From NCBI GenBank assembly GCA_030403585.1, contig JAUEPE010000005.1, forward strand, positions 1 to 64,000: 64,000 bases of DNA. The letters run 5' to 3'. The position numbers and the translations under genes are program-made. Positions 8,299 to 18,551 of this stretch are shown here, piece by piece. The stretch's first letter is position 1, and each line of letters opens with the position of its first letter. Under the pieces are notes generated by a model, which was not told where the DNA came from, ran no database searches, and was given only the letters and a program-made list of their open reading frames with translations. This stretch comes from Frankia sp. RB7 (GTDB lineage Bacteria > Pseudomonadota > Alphaproteobacteria > Rhizobiales > Xanthobacteraceae).

Positions 8299-9987
8299 TC
8301 AGGCCGCGCGGACCGATTCCAGGAACTGCGCGACTTCGACCTTGAGGCGGGTGCTGTCGGTCGCCAGCGATTTCGCCGCCGACAGAACCTGCGTCGAGGC
8401 CGAGCCGGTCTCGATCGCACCGCGCTGCACGTCGGTGATGTTCATCGAGACTTCCTGCGTGCCGAGCGAGGCCTGCTGCACGTTGCGCGAAATCTCCTGG
8501 GTGGCCGCGCCCTGCTCCTCGACGGCAGCAGCGATCGCGGAGGACACTTCCGACAGCCGCTCGATGGTGCCGCCGATCTCCTGGATCGCGCTGACTGATT
8601 CCTGCGTCGCCGACTGGATGCCTGCGACCTGCGCGCCGATCTCGCCGGTCGCCTTCGCGGTCTGCTCCGCCAGCGCCTTGACCTCGGAGGCGACGACGGC
8701 GAAACCGCGGCCGGCCTCGCCGGCGCGTGCCGCCTCGATGGTGGCGTTCAGCGCCAGCAGGTTGGTCTGGCCCGCGATGGTGTTGATGAGCTCGACGACG
8801 TCACCGATGCGGGAGGCGGCCTGCGACAGCTCGTTGACGCGCGCATTGGTCCGCGCCGCCTGATCGACGGCTTCCGCGGCCATGCGGGCCGAATCCTGCA
8901 CGCGACGGCTGATTTCGGTGACGGAGGACGACAGCTCTTCGGAAGCCGAGGCGACGGACTGCACGTTGGTCGACGCTTCCTCGGAGGCCGCGGCGACCGC
9001 CGTCGCCAGCTCCTGACCGCGCTGCGCGGTGTTGGTCAAGGTCGTCGCGGACGCCTCGAGCTCGGTCGAGGCCGAAGAGACGGTGCCGACGACTTCGCCG
9101 ATCATGGCCTCGAACTTGCGGGTGATGGCATCGACCCGGCGGCCGCGTTCGATCTTGGCCTCGGCGTCGCGCGCAGCCGCCTCGTCGGCAGCCCTCTTGG
9201 CGATCAGCGCTTCCTTGAATATCTGGAGCGCATCCGCCATCGAGCCGATCTCGGTCTTCTCGCCACGATGCGGCACTTCGGCCGAGAGATCACCCTCGCC
9301 GAGGGCCTGCATCGGGCTAATGATCGAGGCAATACCTCGCGACACGTCGCGGACGAGGTAATAGGCGGCGCCGATCGCGATCGCGACTGAGGCGATGATG
9401 ATGCCGACCAGGATGCGGAAGATCATCGCGTAGCTGTCGGCCGCCTGCTTGGTCTCGGATTCGGCGCCGCGGTTGTTGAGCTCGATATCCTTGGTCAGCA
9501 GCGGATCGGCGGCCTGGGCCATCTTCGCGACCCTGGTCTGCAGCAGCTCGTTGGCCTCAGTCGGGAACTTGCCGGGGCTCTTGCGCGACAGCGCCATGAC
9601 TTCCTGCACGCCGTTCAGATACTCGCCCCAGGCCGTCGTCCATTGCCCATAGATGGAGCGCTCCTCGGCGGTCGTGATCAGCGCCTCGTAGGTCTTGCGG
9701 GTCTGCTCGATGCGTTCGCGCAGCGAGGCGAGGCGCTTCTCGGCGGCCTCCTTGCCCTCCGCGGTATCCTGCATCAGGTGCAGGCGGAGCGCGACGCGCA
9801 ACTCGTTGACATCGGCGCGGATCGAGCCGAGCGCACGGACACTCGGCAGCCAGCTCTGCGCGATCTCGACGGTGTGGGAGTTGATGTTCTGCATGGTGCC
9901 GATCGCCACGACGCCGACGCCGGCAAGCGAGAGCACGAGGACCGACAACACAGTCAGTAGCTTGAAGACGATCGACAACTTCGACAT
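8299..9987 (-). CDS. methyl-accepting chemotaxis protein (MCP 1)
   Basis: A 562-residue membrane chemoreceptor. TM1 spans about residues 6-30, a helical four-helix-bundle-like periplasmic domain about 31-187, TM2 about 188-212, then HAMP (212-263) and a long signalling coiled coil. The hairpin tip carries the invariant [19 protein letters not shown] sequence that contacts CheA and CheW. It ends in FLESVRAA, as do its neighbours, and has no NWETF-type CheR tether. The ATG at 9987 is chosen because the TM1 segment follows at once; the upstream 22 codons look non-coding. First of four tandem paralogues. The ligand is unknown. Confidence 0.93.
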   Translation of the reverse strand: MSKLSIVFKLLTVLSVLVLSLAGVGVVAIGTMQNINSHTVEIAQSWLPSVRALGSIRADVNELRVALRLHLMQDTAEGKEAAEKRLASLRERIEQTRKTYEALITTAEERSIYGQWTTAWGEYLNGVQEVMALSRKSPGKFPTEANELLQTRVAKMAQAADPLLTKDIELNNRGAESETKQAADSYAMIFRILVGIIIASVAIAIGAAYYLVRDVSRGIASIISPMQALGEGDLSAEVPHRGEKTEIGSMADALQIFKEALIAKRAADEAAARDAEAKIERGRRVDAITRKFEAMIGEVVGTVSSASTELEASATTLTNTAQRGQELATAVAAASEEASTNVQSVASASEELSSSVTEISRRVQDSARMAAEAVDQAARTNARVNELSQAASRIGDVVELINTIAGQTNLLALNATIEAARAGEAGRGFAVVASEVKALAEQTAKATGEIGAQVAGIQSATQESVSAIQEIGGTIERLSEVSSAIAAAVEEQGAATQEISRNVQQASLGTQEVSMNITDVQRGAIETGSASTQVLSAAKSLATDSTRLKVEVAQFLESVRAA

Positions 9988-10111
9988 CACGACAAATCCC
10001 GATGATACCTGAACGCGCAAATCAGCCGCGCCGTGACGGTGGGCGGTGGTCATTCCAACAATGCTGGCTGGTTCTTATCCGGTAAGATTGCGCCCATAGT
10101 TGCAAACAGGC

Positions 10112-10117
10112 GTTAAC
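10112..10117. promoter_or_regulatory. GTTAAC element upstream of MCP 1
   Basis: GTTAAC lies 125 bp upstream of the MCP 1 start in a 271-bp gap that otherwise holds only a small GCAAC/GTTGC hairpin (10169-10183). The same hexamer occurs at similar distances before the other three tandem chemoreceptors. It contains the TTAA half-site recognised by CtrA, so a cell-cycle or motility regulator is one possible reader. Confidence 0.4.
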
Positions 10118-10258
10118 AAGAACCTAGGGGAACTACTGATTTGCCAATTCTCGATACTTAACCTGACTGCAACCATTTGTTGCGTTCGCACGAACATCCC
10201 GTCACGCCACACCAGCGCACCGGTGCAGCGCGATATCGGCACATGGCGACCTAAGCCG

Positions 10259-12229
10259 TCACGCCGCCCGCACCGAATCCAGGAAGCGCGCGACTTCGCT
10301 CTTCAGGCGGTTGCTCTCCTGCGACAGCGATTGCGCCGCCGAATGCACCTGGGCCGACGCAGCCCCGGTCTCGCCCGCACCACGCTGAACCTCGCCGATA
10401 TTGGCCGACACGTCCGAGGTGCCCTGCGCGGCATGCTGAATGTTGCGGGAAATCTCCTGCGTGGCGGCGCCCTGCTCCTCGACGGCGGCGGCGATGGTCG
10501 AGGAGATTTCCGACATCCGCGCGATGGTGTCGCCGATCTCCTTGATCGCACTGACCGAGTCCTGTGTCGCGGTCTGGATCGCGCCGATGTGCTGTCCGAT
10601 CTCGCCGGTTGCCTTGGCAGTCTGCTCGGCCAGCGCCTTCACCTCGCTCGCCACCACTGCAAACCCCCGGCCCGCCTCACCGGCGCGCGCCGCCTCGATC
10701 GTGGCATTGAGCGCCAGCAGATTGGTCTGACCGGCGATGGTGTTGATGAGATCGACGACGTCGCCGATGCGCCCTGCGGCCTTGGTCAATTCGCCGACGC
10801 GCGCATTGGTGCGCTGCGCCTGCTCGACAGCGACGTCGGCGACGCGGGCCGATTCCTGCACCTGTCGGCTGATCTCGGAGATCGACGACGTCATCTCCTC
10901 ACTCGCTGCTGACACCGACTGCACATTGGCGGACGCTTCCTCCGAGGCCGACGCCACCGAGGTGGCAAGCCCGTTGGAGCGCTCGGCCGCGTGCGTCAGT
11001 GTATTGGAAGAGGCTTCGAGCTCTGTTGCCGCCGATGAGACGGTCTCGATGATCTCACCGACCGCGCCTTCGAAATCATCGGCGAGCCGCCTCATGTCGG
11101 CCTTGCGCTGCGCTCGCCGTCGCGTGTCGGCTTCGGCCTGCTCGGCGCGCAGCCGCTCGGCCTCGGTCATGTTGGTCCGGAACACCTCGACCGCACCGGC
11201 CATCTCGCCGATCTCGTCCTTGCGTCCGATGCCGGGAACCACAATCGAAAGATCGCCGCGCGCAAGCCGGGTCATCGCCTCGACCATGCCGGACAGTGCC
11301 TTCGAGATCGAGCGTCCGAGCAAGAAACCGACCACGGCGAGCACCGCGACGGTGATGAGGAACGCGATCATCATCCACATGCGCACTGCGTCGCGGGTCG
11401 CCGCTTCGGCTGCGTCGGCCTGCTTGTAGAGGCCCTCGACCGTGATCCGCACCTCCTGCATCCCCGGCTCGAGCTCGCGGAACGTCTTCATCATGCTGGC
11501 ATCCAGGGCCGCACTCTGCTGCGCGGTCTCGGCCCAGGCCGCGAACTCGGACAGGTATTTCTGGAGCTTGGCCGTGATGTCGTTCATCACTGCCGTAGGA
11601 ACTGCGACGACCTCGATCGCCTTGGAGAATTCAGCCGCCGCCTTTTTTACCTCGGCAATGTATTTTGGGTCACGCCGCAGCATGAAATCCTTCTCGTGCC
11701 GGCGCATCATCAGCATCCAGCTCGTCGACCTTGGATCGTCGACCTCCTTCAGCTTCGCCTCGATGTCATGCACGGCGGTGCGGAGCGAGCCGGACAGGCC
11801 GAGCGTCTCGTTCAGCCCGAGCCTGGTTTCGGCAGCGACCAGCGCATTGAAATCCGCAGTGTAACGCTTGAAGCCCTCCTGGGCCTGCTTCGTCTTGTCG
11901 GACAGGGCGCCCATGCCGCCCGTCGACATCAGCCGTTCGACTTCGTCGAAATCGCGGTTGATCGGGCCGATCAGCTCGGCATGCGCCTTGGCATAACTCT
12001 CGTTGTGGCGCTGCTGAAAATTCTTCTCGTTGCGGCGGGCCTCCAGCATCTCGATCGAGAGCTGCTTGTTGAGGTCGGCGATCGTGCGAGCTCGGTTGGC
12101 GACGTCGCGGGAGGCGTCCTCGGAGAGGCTGCCGATCTGATAGATCGCGCCGAAGGCGGCGAGCCCGACCAAGCCAAAGAGCCCGATCGCCATGACCTTA
12201 TGGGTCAGGCGGATGGAAAGACCGCTCAT
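10259..12229 (-). CDS. methyl-accepting chemotaxis protein with HBM-type sensor domain (MCP 2)
   Basis: A 656-residue chemoreceptor, longer than its neighbours because of a large periplasmic domain (about residues 33-282). Two repeats of an RRxEKxF pattern, ARRNEKNF (64-71) and [11 protein letters not shown] (175-185), mark the helical bimodular (HBM) domain known from Pseudomonas putida McpS, which senses organic acids. TM1 is about 11-32 and TM2 about 283-304, followed by HAMP and the conserved signalling tip. It ends [11 protein letters not shown] assignment rests on motif spacing; the ligand is not known. The distinct sensor with a near-identical signalling half points to domain swapping among the paralogues. 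Confidence 0.92.
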   Translation of the reverse strand: MSGLSIRLTHKVMAIGLFGLVGLAAFGAIYQIGSLSEDASRDVANRARTIADLNKQLSIEMLEARRNEKNFQQRHNESYAKAHAELIGPINRDFDEVERLMSTGGMGALSDKTKQAQEGFKRYTADFNALVAAETRLGLNETLGLSGSLRTAVHDIEAKLKEVDDPRSTSWMLMMRRHEKDFMLRRDPKYIAEVKKAAAEFSKAIEVVAVPTAVMNDITAKLQKYLSEFAAWAETAQQSAALDASMMKTFRELEPGMQEVRITVEGLYKQADAAEAATRDAVRMWMMIAFLITVAVLAVVGFLLGRSISKALSGMVEAMTRLARGDLSIVVPGIGRKDEIGEMAGAVEVFRTNMTEAERLRAEQAEADTRRRAQRKADMRRLADDFEGAVGEIIETVSSAATELEASSNTLTHAAERSNGLATSVASASEEASANVQSVSAASEEMTSSISEISRQVQESARVADVAVEQAQRTNARVGELTKAAGRIGDVVDLINTIAGQTNLLALNATIEAARAGEAGRGFAVVASEVKALAEQTAKATGEIGQHIGAIQTATQDSVSAIKEIGDTIARMSEISSTIAAAVEEQGAATQEISRNIQHAAQGTSDVSANIGEVQRGAGETGAASAQVHSAAQSLSQESNRLKSEVARFLDSVRAA

Positions 12230-12322
12230 GAAAGTGCTCCAAAACGCTCAGGACGCAATACAGACGGGCGACTCAACACCCGGAATATTGCGGGGATCAT
12301 GCCTGCGTCGCTTTTCCGGAAG

Positions 12323-12328
12323 GTTAAC
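12323..12328. promoter_or_regulatory. GTTAAC element upstream of MCP 2
   Basis: GTTAAC lies 94 bp upstream of the MCP 2 start, matching the placement seen before the other tandem chemoreceptors. No other clear promoter element is recognisable in this 199-bp gap. Confidence 0.4.
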
Positions 12329-12371
12329 CCTGCAGCTCATTCGTCGCGGCGCCGCAATATGCTCGCGCAAA

Positions 12372-12393
12372 CGCCGCGCAGTCACGCGCGGCG
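12372..12393 (-). terminator. weak hairpin downstream of MCP 3
   Basis: CGCCGCGC (12372-12379) and GCGCGGCG (12386-12393) form a perfect 8-bp stem with a 6-nt loop, about 36 bp past the MCP 3 stop codon. On the minus strand only a short TTTG follows, so it is at best a weak intrinsic terminator. Confidence 0.35.
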
Positions 12394-12428
12394 GTTGCAG
12401 GCTTGAATCTGTTGAGAGGATGGCGCCG

Positions 12429-14165
12429 TCAGGCGGCGCGAACGGTCCCCAGGAACCTGCCGACCTCGACCTTGAGGCGATTGCTGTCGCCGGACAGCAT
12501 CTGGGAAGCCGACAGCACCTGCGAGGAGGCCGAGCCGGTCTCACTCGCCCCGCGCTGCACCTCGGTGATGTTGGCCGACACCTGATGGGTGCCTTCGGCC
12601 GCTTGCTGCACGTTGCGGGAGATTTCCTGCGTCGCGGCGCCCTGCTCTTCGACGGCGGCCGCGATGGTCGAGGAGATTTCCGACAGTTTTTCGATGGTGT
12701 CGCTGATGTCCTTGATGGCGCCGACCGAATATTCCGTCGCAGTCTGGATGCTGGCAATCTGCTGGCCGATCTCGCCGGTCGCCTTCGCAGTCTGCTCGGC
12801 AAGCGCCTTGACCTCGGAGGCCACCACGGCAAAGCCACGGCCGGCTTCACCGGCGCGCGCCGCCTCGATGGTGGCATTGAGCGCCAGGAGGTTGGTCTGG
12901 CCAGCGATGGTGTTGATCAGCTCGACCACGTCGCCGATCCGCGTCGCTGCCTGGGACAACTCACCCACGCGGTCTGTGGTGGTACGGGCTTGGCTAACCG
13001 CCTCGCTGGCCACCCGCGCCGACTCTTGAACCTGACGGCTGATCTCGGTGATCGAGGACGATAGCTCTTCGGTCGCCGAGGCCACCGATTGCACATTGGT
13101 GGAAGCCTCTTCCGAAGCCGCAGCGACCATCGTGGCGAGCCCTTGCCCGCGCTCGGCCGTCGAGGTCAACGTCGATGCAGACGCCTCGAGCTCGGTCGCG
13201 GCCGAGGATACGGTATCAACGATCTCGCCGATTGCAGCTTCGAAGCTATCTGCGAGCTCATGCATCTCGGCTTTGCGCTGTGCGGCCGCGGCCTGGTCCT
13301 GCCTGATCTTGGCCTCCGCTTCCTCGCGCGTCTTCTGCTCCGATACGAGCTTGAATTTTTCGACGGCTGCAGCGACACCACCGACCTCGTCCTTGCGGCC
13401 GAGCCCGGGCAGCACCACGGAGAAATCTCCTCCCGCGAGCTTGTCCATGGCGACGGTCAGCGCGCGGATCGGGCGAGCGATGGTCAGGAAGGACATGAGC
13501 CATGAGCCGATCAGGACGAGCACGGCGCATCCGCCGACCGTCAGCCCGATCTCCTCGCTGGACACCATCGCCTGCAACGAGCCGGCGACTTCTTCCTCGC
13601 TCCTGTGTTTGGCGAAATCGGCAACCTGACCGGTCAGTTGGTCCAGTTCGGCCGCGATGGGCAGCGTGGTCCCGCGGGTGAGACGCGCTTCCTCTTCGGC
13701 TAACTTGGTGAGGCGCGCAGCAGCATCCGCCCCGGTGACTGCAAGCGCTTCGCCGCGGACCGATGCGACCTGTTGTGCTGCCTTAAGGTAGTTCGCGCTG
13801 AGACCACCAAGCTTCTCTATCCGCGCCCGGTTGTCCGGTGCCCGCGACAGCTTCAGCATCTCTTCGGCAACCCGACTTAGGGTCCCGGAACGTTCGATGA
13901 GCGCGTCACCGGCCTTTTGCAGTTCGCCTGAATTGTTGGCGAGCCGGATGTCGCGGACCGCGAGCTGCATGCTGCGCACGGCAAGCTTGGCTTCGACCGC
14001 CTCGCGCGCGAGCTGTTGCTGCTCGACTGCAGCCTCGCTGGAGCGGCGCACATTACCGTTGCCGATCAACTGGCTGGCGTTCAAGGCGAGGACCAGGAGG
14101 ACTCCGAGCGCCGACGCAATCGCCAGCTTGGTCCCGATCCGCAAATTCTGAATGAGGCTCAACAT
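12429..14165 (-). CDS. methyl-accepting chemotaxis protein (MCP 3)
   Basis: A 578-residue chemoreceptor with TM1 at about residues 13-35, a helical periplasmic sensor (~36-205), TM2 at ~206-228, a HAMP domain beginning [21 protein letters not shown], and the standard signalling hairpin with [19 protein letters not shown]. The N-terminus ([12 protein letters not shown]) and HAMP region are nearly the same as in MCP 4, so the two look like a recent duplication with diverged sensors. The ATG at 14165 has AAGGAAG upstream. It ends FLGTVRAA. The ligand is unknown. Confidence 0.93.
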   Translation of the reverse strand: MLSLIQNLRIGTKLAIASALGVLLVLALNASQLIGNGNVRRSSEAAVEQQQLAREAVEAKLAVRSMQLAVRDIRLANNSGELQKAGDALIERSGTLSRVAEEMLKLSRAPDNRARIEKLGGLSANYLKAAQQVASVRGEALAVTGADAAARLTKLAEEEARLTRGTTLPIAAELDQLTGQVADFAKHRSEEEVAGSLQAMVSSEEIGLTVGGCAVLVLIGSWLMSFLTIARPIRALTVAMDKLAGGDFSVVLPGLGRKDEVGGVAAAVEKFKLVSEQKTREEAEAKIRQDQAAAAQRKAEMHELADSFEAAIGEIVDTVSSAATELEASASTLTSTAERGQGLATMVAAASEEASTNVQSVASATEELSSSITEISRQVQESARVASEAVSQARTTTDRVGELSQAATRIGDVVELINTIAGQTNLLALNATIEAARAGEAGRGFAVVASEVKALAEQTAKATGEIGQQIASIQTATEYSVGAIKDISDTIEKLSEISSTIAAAVEEQGAATQEISRNVQQAAEGTHQVSANITEVQRGASETGSASSQVLSASQMLSGDSNRLKVEVGRFLGTVRAA

Positions 14166-14264
14166 GGGCACGCTTCCTTGGGGATGCGCAGCCAAGTCAT
14201 TGTCGGCTGCCCTCGGCGTTGGTCGCCCTTGCTAAAAAAGCTGAGCGCCTGTCATTCCGATTTG

Positions 14265-14270
14265 GTTAAC
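14265..14270. promoter_or_regulatory. GTTAAC element upstream of MCP 3
   Basis: GTTAAC lies 100 bp upstream of the MCP 3 start. A second TTAA pair occurs further up near 14335-14345 (CTTAACAAGTTAATC). Placement matches the other three tandem chemoreceptor genes. Confidence 0.4.
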
Positions 14271-14417
14271 AACACATCCCGGGAAACTACCGGATCGCAG
14301 CCAAAATCCATGAAAACAAGCACGGATTGCGCGCTTAACAAGTTAATCACACGCGCTGATAGGAACTGCGCCGTTCCGGAGTGGCCGCTACCAGAGGCAC
14401 ACAGGCGGGCGTCGCAA

Positions 14418-16160
14418 TCAGGCCGCCCGCACTGTCTCCAGGAATTTTCCGACCTCCAGCTTCAGCCGATCGCTGTCGGTGGACAACATCTGCGCCGCGG
14501 ACAGCACCTGCGAGGACGCAGAGCCGGTCTCGCTCGCACCGCGCTGTACGTCGGCGATATTGGACGAGACCGCATGCGTGCCGTGTGCGGCCTGCTGAAC
14601 GTTGCGGGAAATCTCCTGCGTCGCCGCGCCCTGCTCTTCAACGGCGGCAGCGATGGTCGAGGAAATTTCGGACAGCTTCTCGATGGTGTCGCTGATGTCC
14701 TTGATGGCGCCGACGGATTCCTGCGTTGCGGTCTGGATGCCTGAGATCTGCTGGCCGATCTCGCCGGTCGCCTTCGCCGTCTGCTCCGCCAGCGCCTTGA
14801 CCTCCGAAGCGACGACGGCGAAACCGCGGCCCGCTTCGCCGGCGCGCGCCGCCTCGATCGTGGCGTTGAGCGCCAAGAGGTTGGTCTGGCCCGCGATGGT
14901 GTTGATCAGCTCGACGACGTCGCCAATGCGCGTCGCCGCTCTGGACAGTTCGCTGACACGCTCGGTCGTATTACGCGCCTGGCCGACCGCCTCGCTCGCC
15001 ACGCGCGCGGATTCCTGCACCTGGCGGCTGATCTCGGTGATCGAGGACGATAGTTCCTCGGTCGCCGACGCCACCGATTGCACATTGGTGGAGGCTTCCT
15101 CCGAGGCCGCCGCGACGACGGTGGTGAGCTGTTGCGTGCGTTCGGCGGTCGAGGTCAGCGTCGTTGCGGACGCCTCGAGCTCGGTCGAAGCCGACGACAC
15201 CGTGCCGACAATCTCGCCGACGGCGCCTTCGAAACTATCGGCGAGCTTGCGCATCTCCAGTTTGCGCTGCTCGGCCGCGATCTGATCCTGCCGCATCCTG
15301 GCTTCCGCTTCCTGGCGCGCCTTTTGCTCGGACACGATCTTGAATTTCTCGACGGCGCCGGCGACCTCGCCGACCTCGTCCTTGCGGCCAAGCCCCGGCA
15401 GAATCACCGAGAAGTCGCCGCCGGCGAGCTTTTCCATCGCAACCGTCAACGCGCGCATCGGTCGCGCGATGCTGAAGACGGAGAAGATGCACGCACCGAT
15501 CAAGAGCAGCGCCACGAGCATGCCGGTGATGAACGACGTCCGCGCGACGGATTCGGCTTCCGCTTCTGCTTCCGCGCGGGTCTCGCCGGCCTTTTGCTTG
15601 GCGAATGCCGTGATCTGGTCGGTCAGCGCCGAAATCTCGTCGTTGATCGGCGCCAGGGTCTCCTTGCGGAGCCGGTCCACCTCAGACACCAGCTTTGCGA
15701 ATTGTGCCGCCGCTTCACCGTCCTTTTTCGCGTCGAGTGCTAGCTCCTGCTTGCGGATCGTCTCGATCTGCCGCTCGCCTTTCAGAAAGCCGTCGATCAG
15801 CACAGCGAGGCGATCGATGCGTTTGCGATTCTCCGGGGAGCGCGAGAGCTTGGCCATTTCGCCCGTGAACTTCTCGGCCGCCGCCTGCCGGTCGTTGAAA
15901 TAGGTGACGGCCTTCTGCATCTCGGCCGGCGAGGATGACGTCAGGATGTCGCGGATGCCGATCTGCATCCCGCGCACCGAGGCCTTCGCTTCAGCGGCAT
16001 TCTGCGCAATCGCCTGCTGCCCCGCTGCTCCAATGTTGAGCTTCTGGACATCGGTGTCTCCGCTCATCTGCAGATAGATCTGCAGCGCGACGAGGCCGAT
16101 GGTCAGTGCCGAGGTGATGGCGAGCTTGGTGCCAATTCGCAGGTTTTGAATGAACATCAT
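14418..16160 (-). CDS. methyl-accepting chemotaxis protein (MCP 4)
   Basis: A 580-residue chemoreceptor, paralogue of MCP 3. TM1 is about residues 12-31, the helical periplasmic domain ~32-208 (with [14 protein letters not shown] near residue 65), TM2 ~209-230, then HAMP ([21 protein letters not shown]) and the conserved signalling domain. It ends FLETVRAA. Two ATG codons stand in tandem at the start ([10 protein letters not shown]), so 16160 or 16157 could be used. The shared MCP 3/MCP 4 segments make gene conversion likely. Confidence 0.93.
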   Translation of the reverse strand: MMFIQNLRIGTKLAITSALTIGLVALQIYLQMSGDTDVQKLNIGAAGQQAIAQNAAEAKASVRGMQIGIRDILTSSSPAEMQKAVTYFNDRQAAAEKFTGEMAKLSRSPENRKRIDRLAVLIDGFLKGERQIETIRKQELALDAKKDGEAAAQFAKLVSEVDRLRKETLAPINDEISALTDQITAFAKQKAGETRAEAEAEAESVARTSFITGMLVALLLIGACIFSVFSIARPMRALTVAMEKLAGGDFSVILPGLGRKDEVGEVAGAVEKFKIVSEQKARQEAEARMRQDQIAAEQRKLEMRKLADSFEGAVGEIVGTVSSASTELEASATTLTSTAERTQQLTTVVAAASEEASTNVQSVASATEELSSSITEISRQVQESARVASEAVGQARNTTERVSELSRAATRIGDVVELINTIAGQTNLLALNATIEAARAGEAGRGFAVVASEVKALAEQTAKATGEIGQQISGIQTATQESVGAIKDISDTIEKLSEISSTIAAAVEEQGAATQEISRNVQQAAHGTHAVSSNIADVQRGASETGSASSQVLSAAQMLSTDSDRLKLEVGKFLETVRAA

Positions 16161-16234
16161 TGCAATATTCCCAGGGGACGCATGGCTGCGGCGCAGCGCG
16201 TAACATCCCGGGGAAGGCTAACCCGCACGTCCCT

Positions 16235-16242
16235 CGTTAACG
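16235..16242. promoter_or_regulatory. CGTTAACG palindromes upstream of MCP 4
   Basis: CGTTAACG occurs at 16235-16242, 76 bp upstream of the MCP 4 start, and again at 16360-16367 and 16380-16387, the last overlapping the stop codon of the next gene. Three exact copies of an 8-bp palindrome in about 150 bp is unusual in this base composition. The rest of the 16161-16381 gap shows no gene. Confidence 0.45.
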
Positions 16243-16381
16243 TTAAGCAAGGAGGCCGCGAGCCGCGTAGTAATACGGGAAACGCTGCTCAAACTATCGG
16301 ACTTGCGCAGCTATTACGTGCAGCCAACCGTCCGCTCGCGAATTTGCAGGTGTCGGATTCGTTAACGCATGCCCGCGACCG

Positions 16382-16636
16382 TTAACGTCCGCCCTGCGGT
16401 TCGCAACAAATCGCCTCGCCCACAAGGCTGATGCGGAACACCGGCTCCTTGTTCTCGTCGAGCAGCTCCATGCTCCACTTCGCGTTCGGCTTCAGATTGC
16501 GCACGATGCTGCCGAGCAGGTTGGCGCAGACCTCGGTCATCTCTTTCCAGGCGGCGTCGCGATCCTCGAACTCGTACGGCTGATCGGCGGCGCCGGAATA
16601 GCGGCCGGTGCTGATGCGGAAGAAATACAACGACAT
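16382..16636 (-). CDS. small DUF6894-like protein
   Basis: An 84-residue protein beginning MSLYFFRISTGRYSG, followed by an acidic-aromatic EFEDRDAAWKEM segment and a C-terminal strand pair (WSMELLDENKEPVFRISL). This pattern of a short beta-rich domain with a conserved Asp-Ala-A helix fits the DUF6894 group, abundant in Bradyrhizobium. An AAGGG lies upstream of the ATG. Function unknown. It is separated from the next upstream gene by a strong terminator. Confidence 0.65.
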   Translation of the reverse strand: MSLYFFRISTGRYSGAADQPYEFEDRDAAWKEMTEVCANLLGSIVRNLKPNAKWSMELLDENKEPVFRISLVGEAICCEPQGGR

Positions 16637-16708
16637 TTTTTTGAACCCTTGTTGAGGGCCGCCCCCCGGCCGTTACCAAGGCTGGGGCGCCAGTCGCTAC
16701 CAATGCAT

Positions 16709-16743
16709 AAAAACCGCGGGCCGTATGATTACGGCGCCGCGGT
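16709..16743 (-). terminator. intrinsic terminator after the secreted hypothetical gene
   Basis: On the minus strand the arms ACCGCGG and CCGCGGT, with an inner CCGT/ACGG pair, form a long GC-rich stem with a 6-nt loop, followed by five T residues. It sits about 60 bp past the stop codon of the gene at 16804-17412, whose transcription it should end. Confidence 0.85.
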
Positions 16744-16803
16744 TTCGCGTGCGATGCATTCGTCAAAGGCGGGTAAATTGCGCGCGCAGTTTTGCGCTTG
16801 ATG

Positions 16804-17412
16804 TCACTCGGTCGAGCGGCGCAACTCGAGCGGGCCTTCGTTCTTCAGCTCGGATTTGGCTTCGGACTTCACTTCCGACTTCACTGGCTCGATCCGGCCG
16901 CTCTCGACCCGCGGCGTCTCGACGCGCGCAGCGACCTCGGTGCTCGATGTGTTGACCGAACCGGTCTGCTCGGTACTGCGCAGCGAGCGCGGCCGCGCAA
17001 CGGCGCGCGCCATCAGCATCTGGTTGCCGCCCTGGTGGTGGAAGTCGCAATAGGCGAAGCCCATGCCCGAGACCGAGCCACGGAAGCTGCGGTCATCGGT
17101 CTTTTCGAGGTTGAAACAAGGCTCGAACGGAATGCCCTTGATCGAGGCGCAGACGTTCTGGCCGCGGATCTGGAGCGTGTTGCCGGGCAGGCGGAGATGT
17201 TTCACCGGGCCTGAGCCCGAGAACTGTACCGCGCCGGCGGCGCCGAGATCGTCGAGGATGCGGCCTGCACCGCGGGTGCCGTCGAAACAGGTGAAGGCGA
17301 ACACCTTACCGGCGACGAAGCGGCGCGCCTCGTCGGCATTCATGCTTCCGGCAATAGCCGGCGCAAACGTCACGGCTGCCGTGACAGCCCCCAACACAAT
17401 ACGCGCAAGCAT
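16804..17412 (-). CDS. secreted hypothetical protein
   Basis: A 202-residue protein with a clear Sec signal peptide (MLARIVLGAVTAAVTFAPAIAG, probable cleavage after AIAG). The mature part (residues ~23-145) has four cysteines (Phe-Thr-Cys-Phe-Asp, Val-Cys-Ala, Pro-Cys-Phe, Tyr-Cys-Asp) that could form disulfides in the periplasm. The tail from ~165 is a charged Lys/Glu/Ser repeat (VKSEVKSEAKSELKNE), probably disordered. I do not recognise a characterised family. GGAG precedes the ATG, and a strong terminator follows. Confidence 0.75.
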   Translation of the reverse strand: MLARIVLGAVTAAVTFAPAIAGSMNADEARRFVAGKVFAFTCFDGTRGAGRILDDLGAAGAVQFSGSGPVKHLRLPGNTLQIRGQNVCASIKGIPFEPCFNLEKTDDRSFRGSVSGMGFAYCDFHHQGGNQMLMARAVARPRSLRSTEQTGSVNTSSTEVAARVETPRVESGRIEPVKSEVKSEAKSELKNEGPLELRRSTE

Positions 17413-17524
17413 GCTCTACTCCGAACCAACCCCGCAGCGGGCGATGCCTTATCTCTTTACCCGCTGCTTACCATACTAACCATGGCGACATTGAAGCAGC
17501 TTGGTTGGTAAAGTCTGAACGCCG

Positions 17525-18505
17525 TTAGACAATTTTTACCACGATGCGACCGCGGACCTGGCCGGCCAGGATTTTCGCGCCCCATTCCGGAACTTCGGCG
17601 AGCGGAATTTCCGTAGTGATTTCAGATAGTTTCGACCGATCCAGGTCGGATGCCAACCGCTGCCAGGCGGCTTTTCGCGGCTCGATCGGGCACATCACGG
17701 AATCGATGCCGAGAAGGCACACCCCGCGCAAAATGAAGGGTGCGACAGAAGACGGCAGGTCCATACCGGCGGCGAGACCGCAGGCAGCGATCGCGCCGCC
17801 ATACTTGGTCATCGACAGCAGATTCGCGAGCGTGGTCGAGCCGACGCTATCGACGCCACCGGCCCAGCGCTCCTTGGCAAGCGGTTTCCCCGCCGCCGAC
17901 AATTCATTGCGGTCGATCACCTCGGCAGCGCCCAGGCTCTTCAGGTAATCGGCCTCCGAGGCGCGGCCGGTCGAGGCGATGACGTGGTAGCCGAGCCAGG
18001 ACAGCACGGCGGTTGCGACCGAGCCAACGCCGCCCGCTGCACCCGTCACGACGACCGGGCCGCTCTTCGGCGAGACGCCGTGCTTCTCCAGCGCGAGCAC
18101 AGAGAGCATCGCGGTGAAGCCTGCGGTGCCGATCGCCATGGCATCGCGCGCCGACAGGCCCTGCGGCAGGGCGACCAGCCAATCGCCCTTCACCCGCGCC
18201 TTCTCGGCATAGGCGCCGAGATGGGTCTCGCCCATGCCCCAGCCGGTGCAGACGACCTTGTCGCCCGCTTTCCACGCGGGATGCGAGGAGGCTTCGACCG
18301 TGCCCGCGAAGTCGATGCCGGCGATCATCGGGAAGCGGCGCACCACCGGCGCCTTGCCTGTCAGCGCGAGGCCGTCCTTGTAGTTCAGCGTCGACCATTC
18401 CACGCGGACGGTGACGTCGCCGTCCATCAGTTCGGCTTCGTCGAACTGGGTGAGCGCGGCGGTGGTGCCCTTGTCGGCCTTGTCGATCCGGATCGCCTTG
18501 AACAT
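17525..18505 (-). CDS. acuI: AcuI/YhdH-family quinone-oxidoreductase-like protein (acryloyl-CoA reductase type)
   Basis: A 326-residue medium-chain dehydrogenase/reductase. It has the NYKDGLA segment (41-47) typical of the YhdH/AcuI branch, the nucleotide-binding [11 protein letters not shown] motif (154-164) and a C-terminal VRGRIVVKI strand. It lacks the zinc-binding cysteine set, as expected. AcuI reduces toxic acryloyl-CoA to propionyl-CoA with NADPH. The ATG at 18505 starts the canonical MFKAIRID; an upstream 21-codon extension is not conserved-looking. It follows the MFS gene by 46 bp on the same strand, so the pair may import and reduce an organic acid, which is inference. Confidence 0.85.
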   Translation of the reverse strand: MFKAIRIDKADKGTTAALTQFDEAELMDGDVTVRVEWSTLNYKDGLALTGKAPVVRRFPMIAGIDFAGTVEASSHPAWKAGDKVVCTGWGMGETHLGAYAEKARVKGDWLVALPQGLSARDAMAIGTAGFTAMLSVLALEKHGVSPKSGPVVVTGAAGGVGSVATAVLSWLGYHVIASTGRASEADYLKSLGAAEVIDRNELSAAGKPLAKERWAGGVDSVGSTTLANLLSMTKYGGAIAACGLAAGMDLPSSVAPFILRGVCLLGIDSVMCPIEPRKAAWQRLASDLDRSKLSEITTEIPLAEVPEWGAKILAGQVRGRIVVKIV

Positions 18506-18551
18506 GGCCACAGCAAACTCCCTGACTTGTTTGACCGGGATGTTTAGCCGA

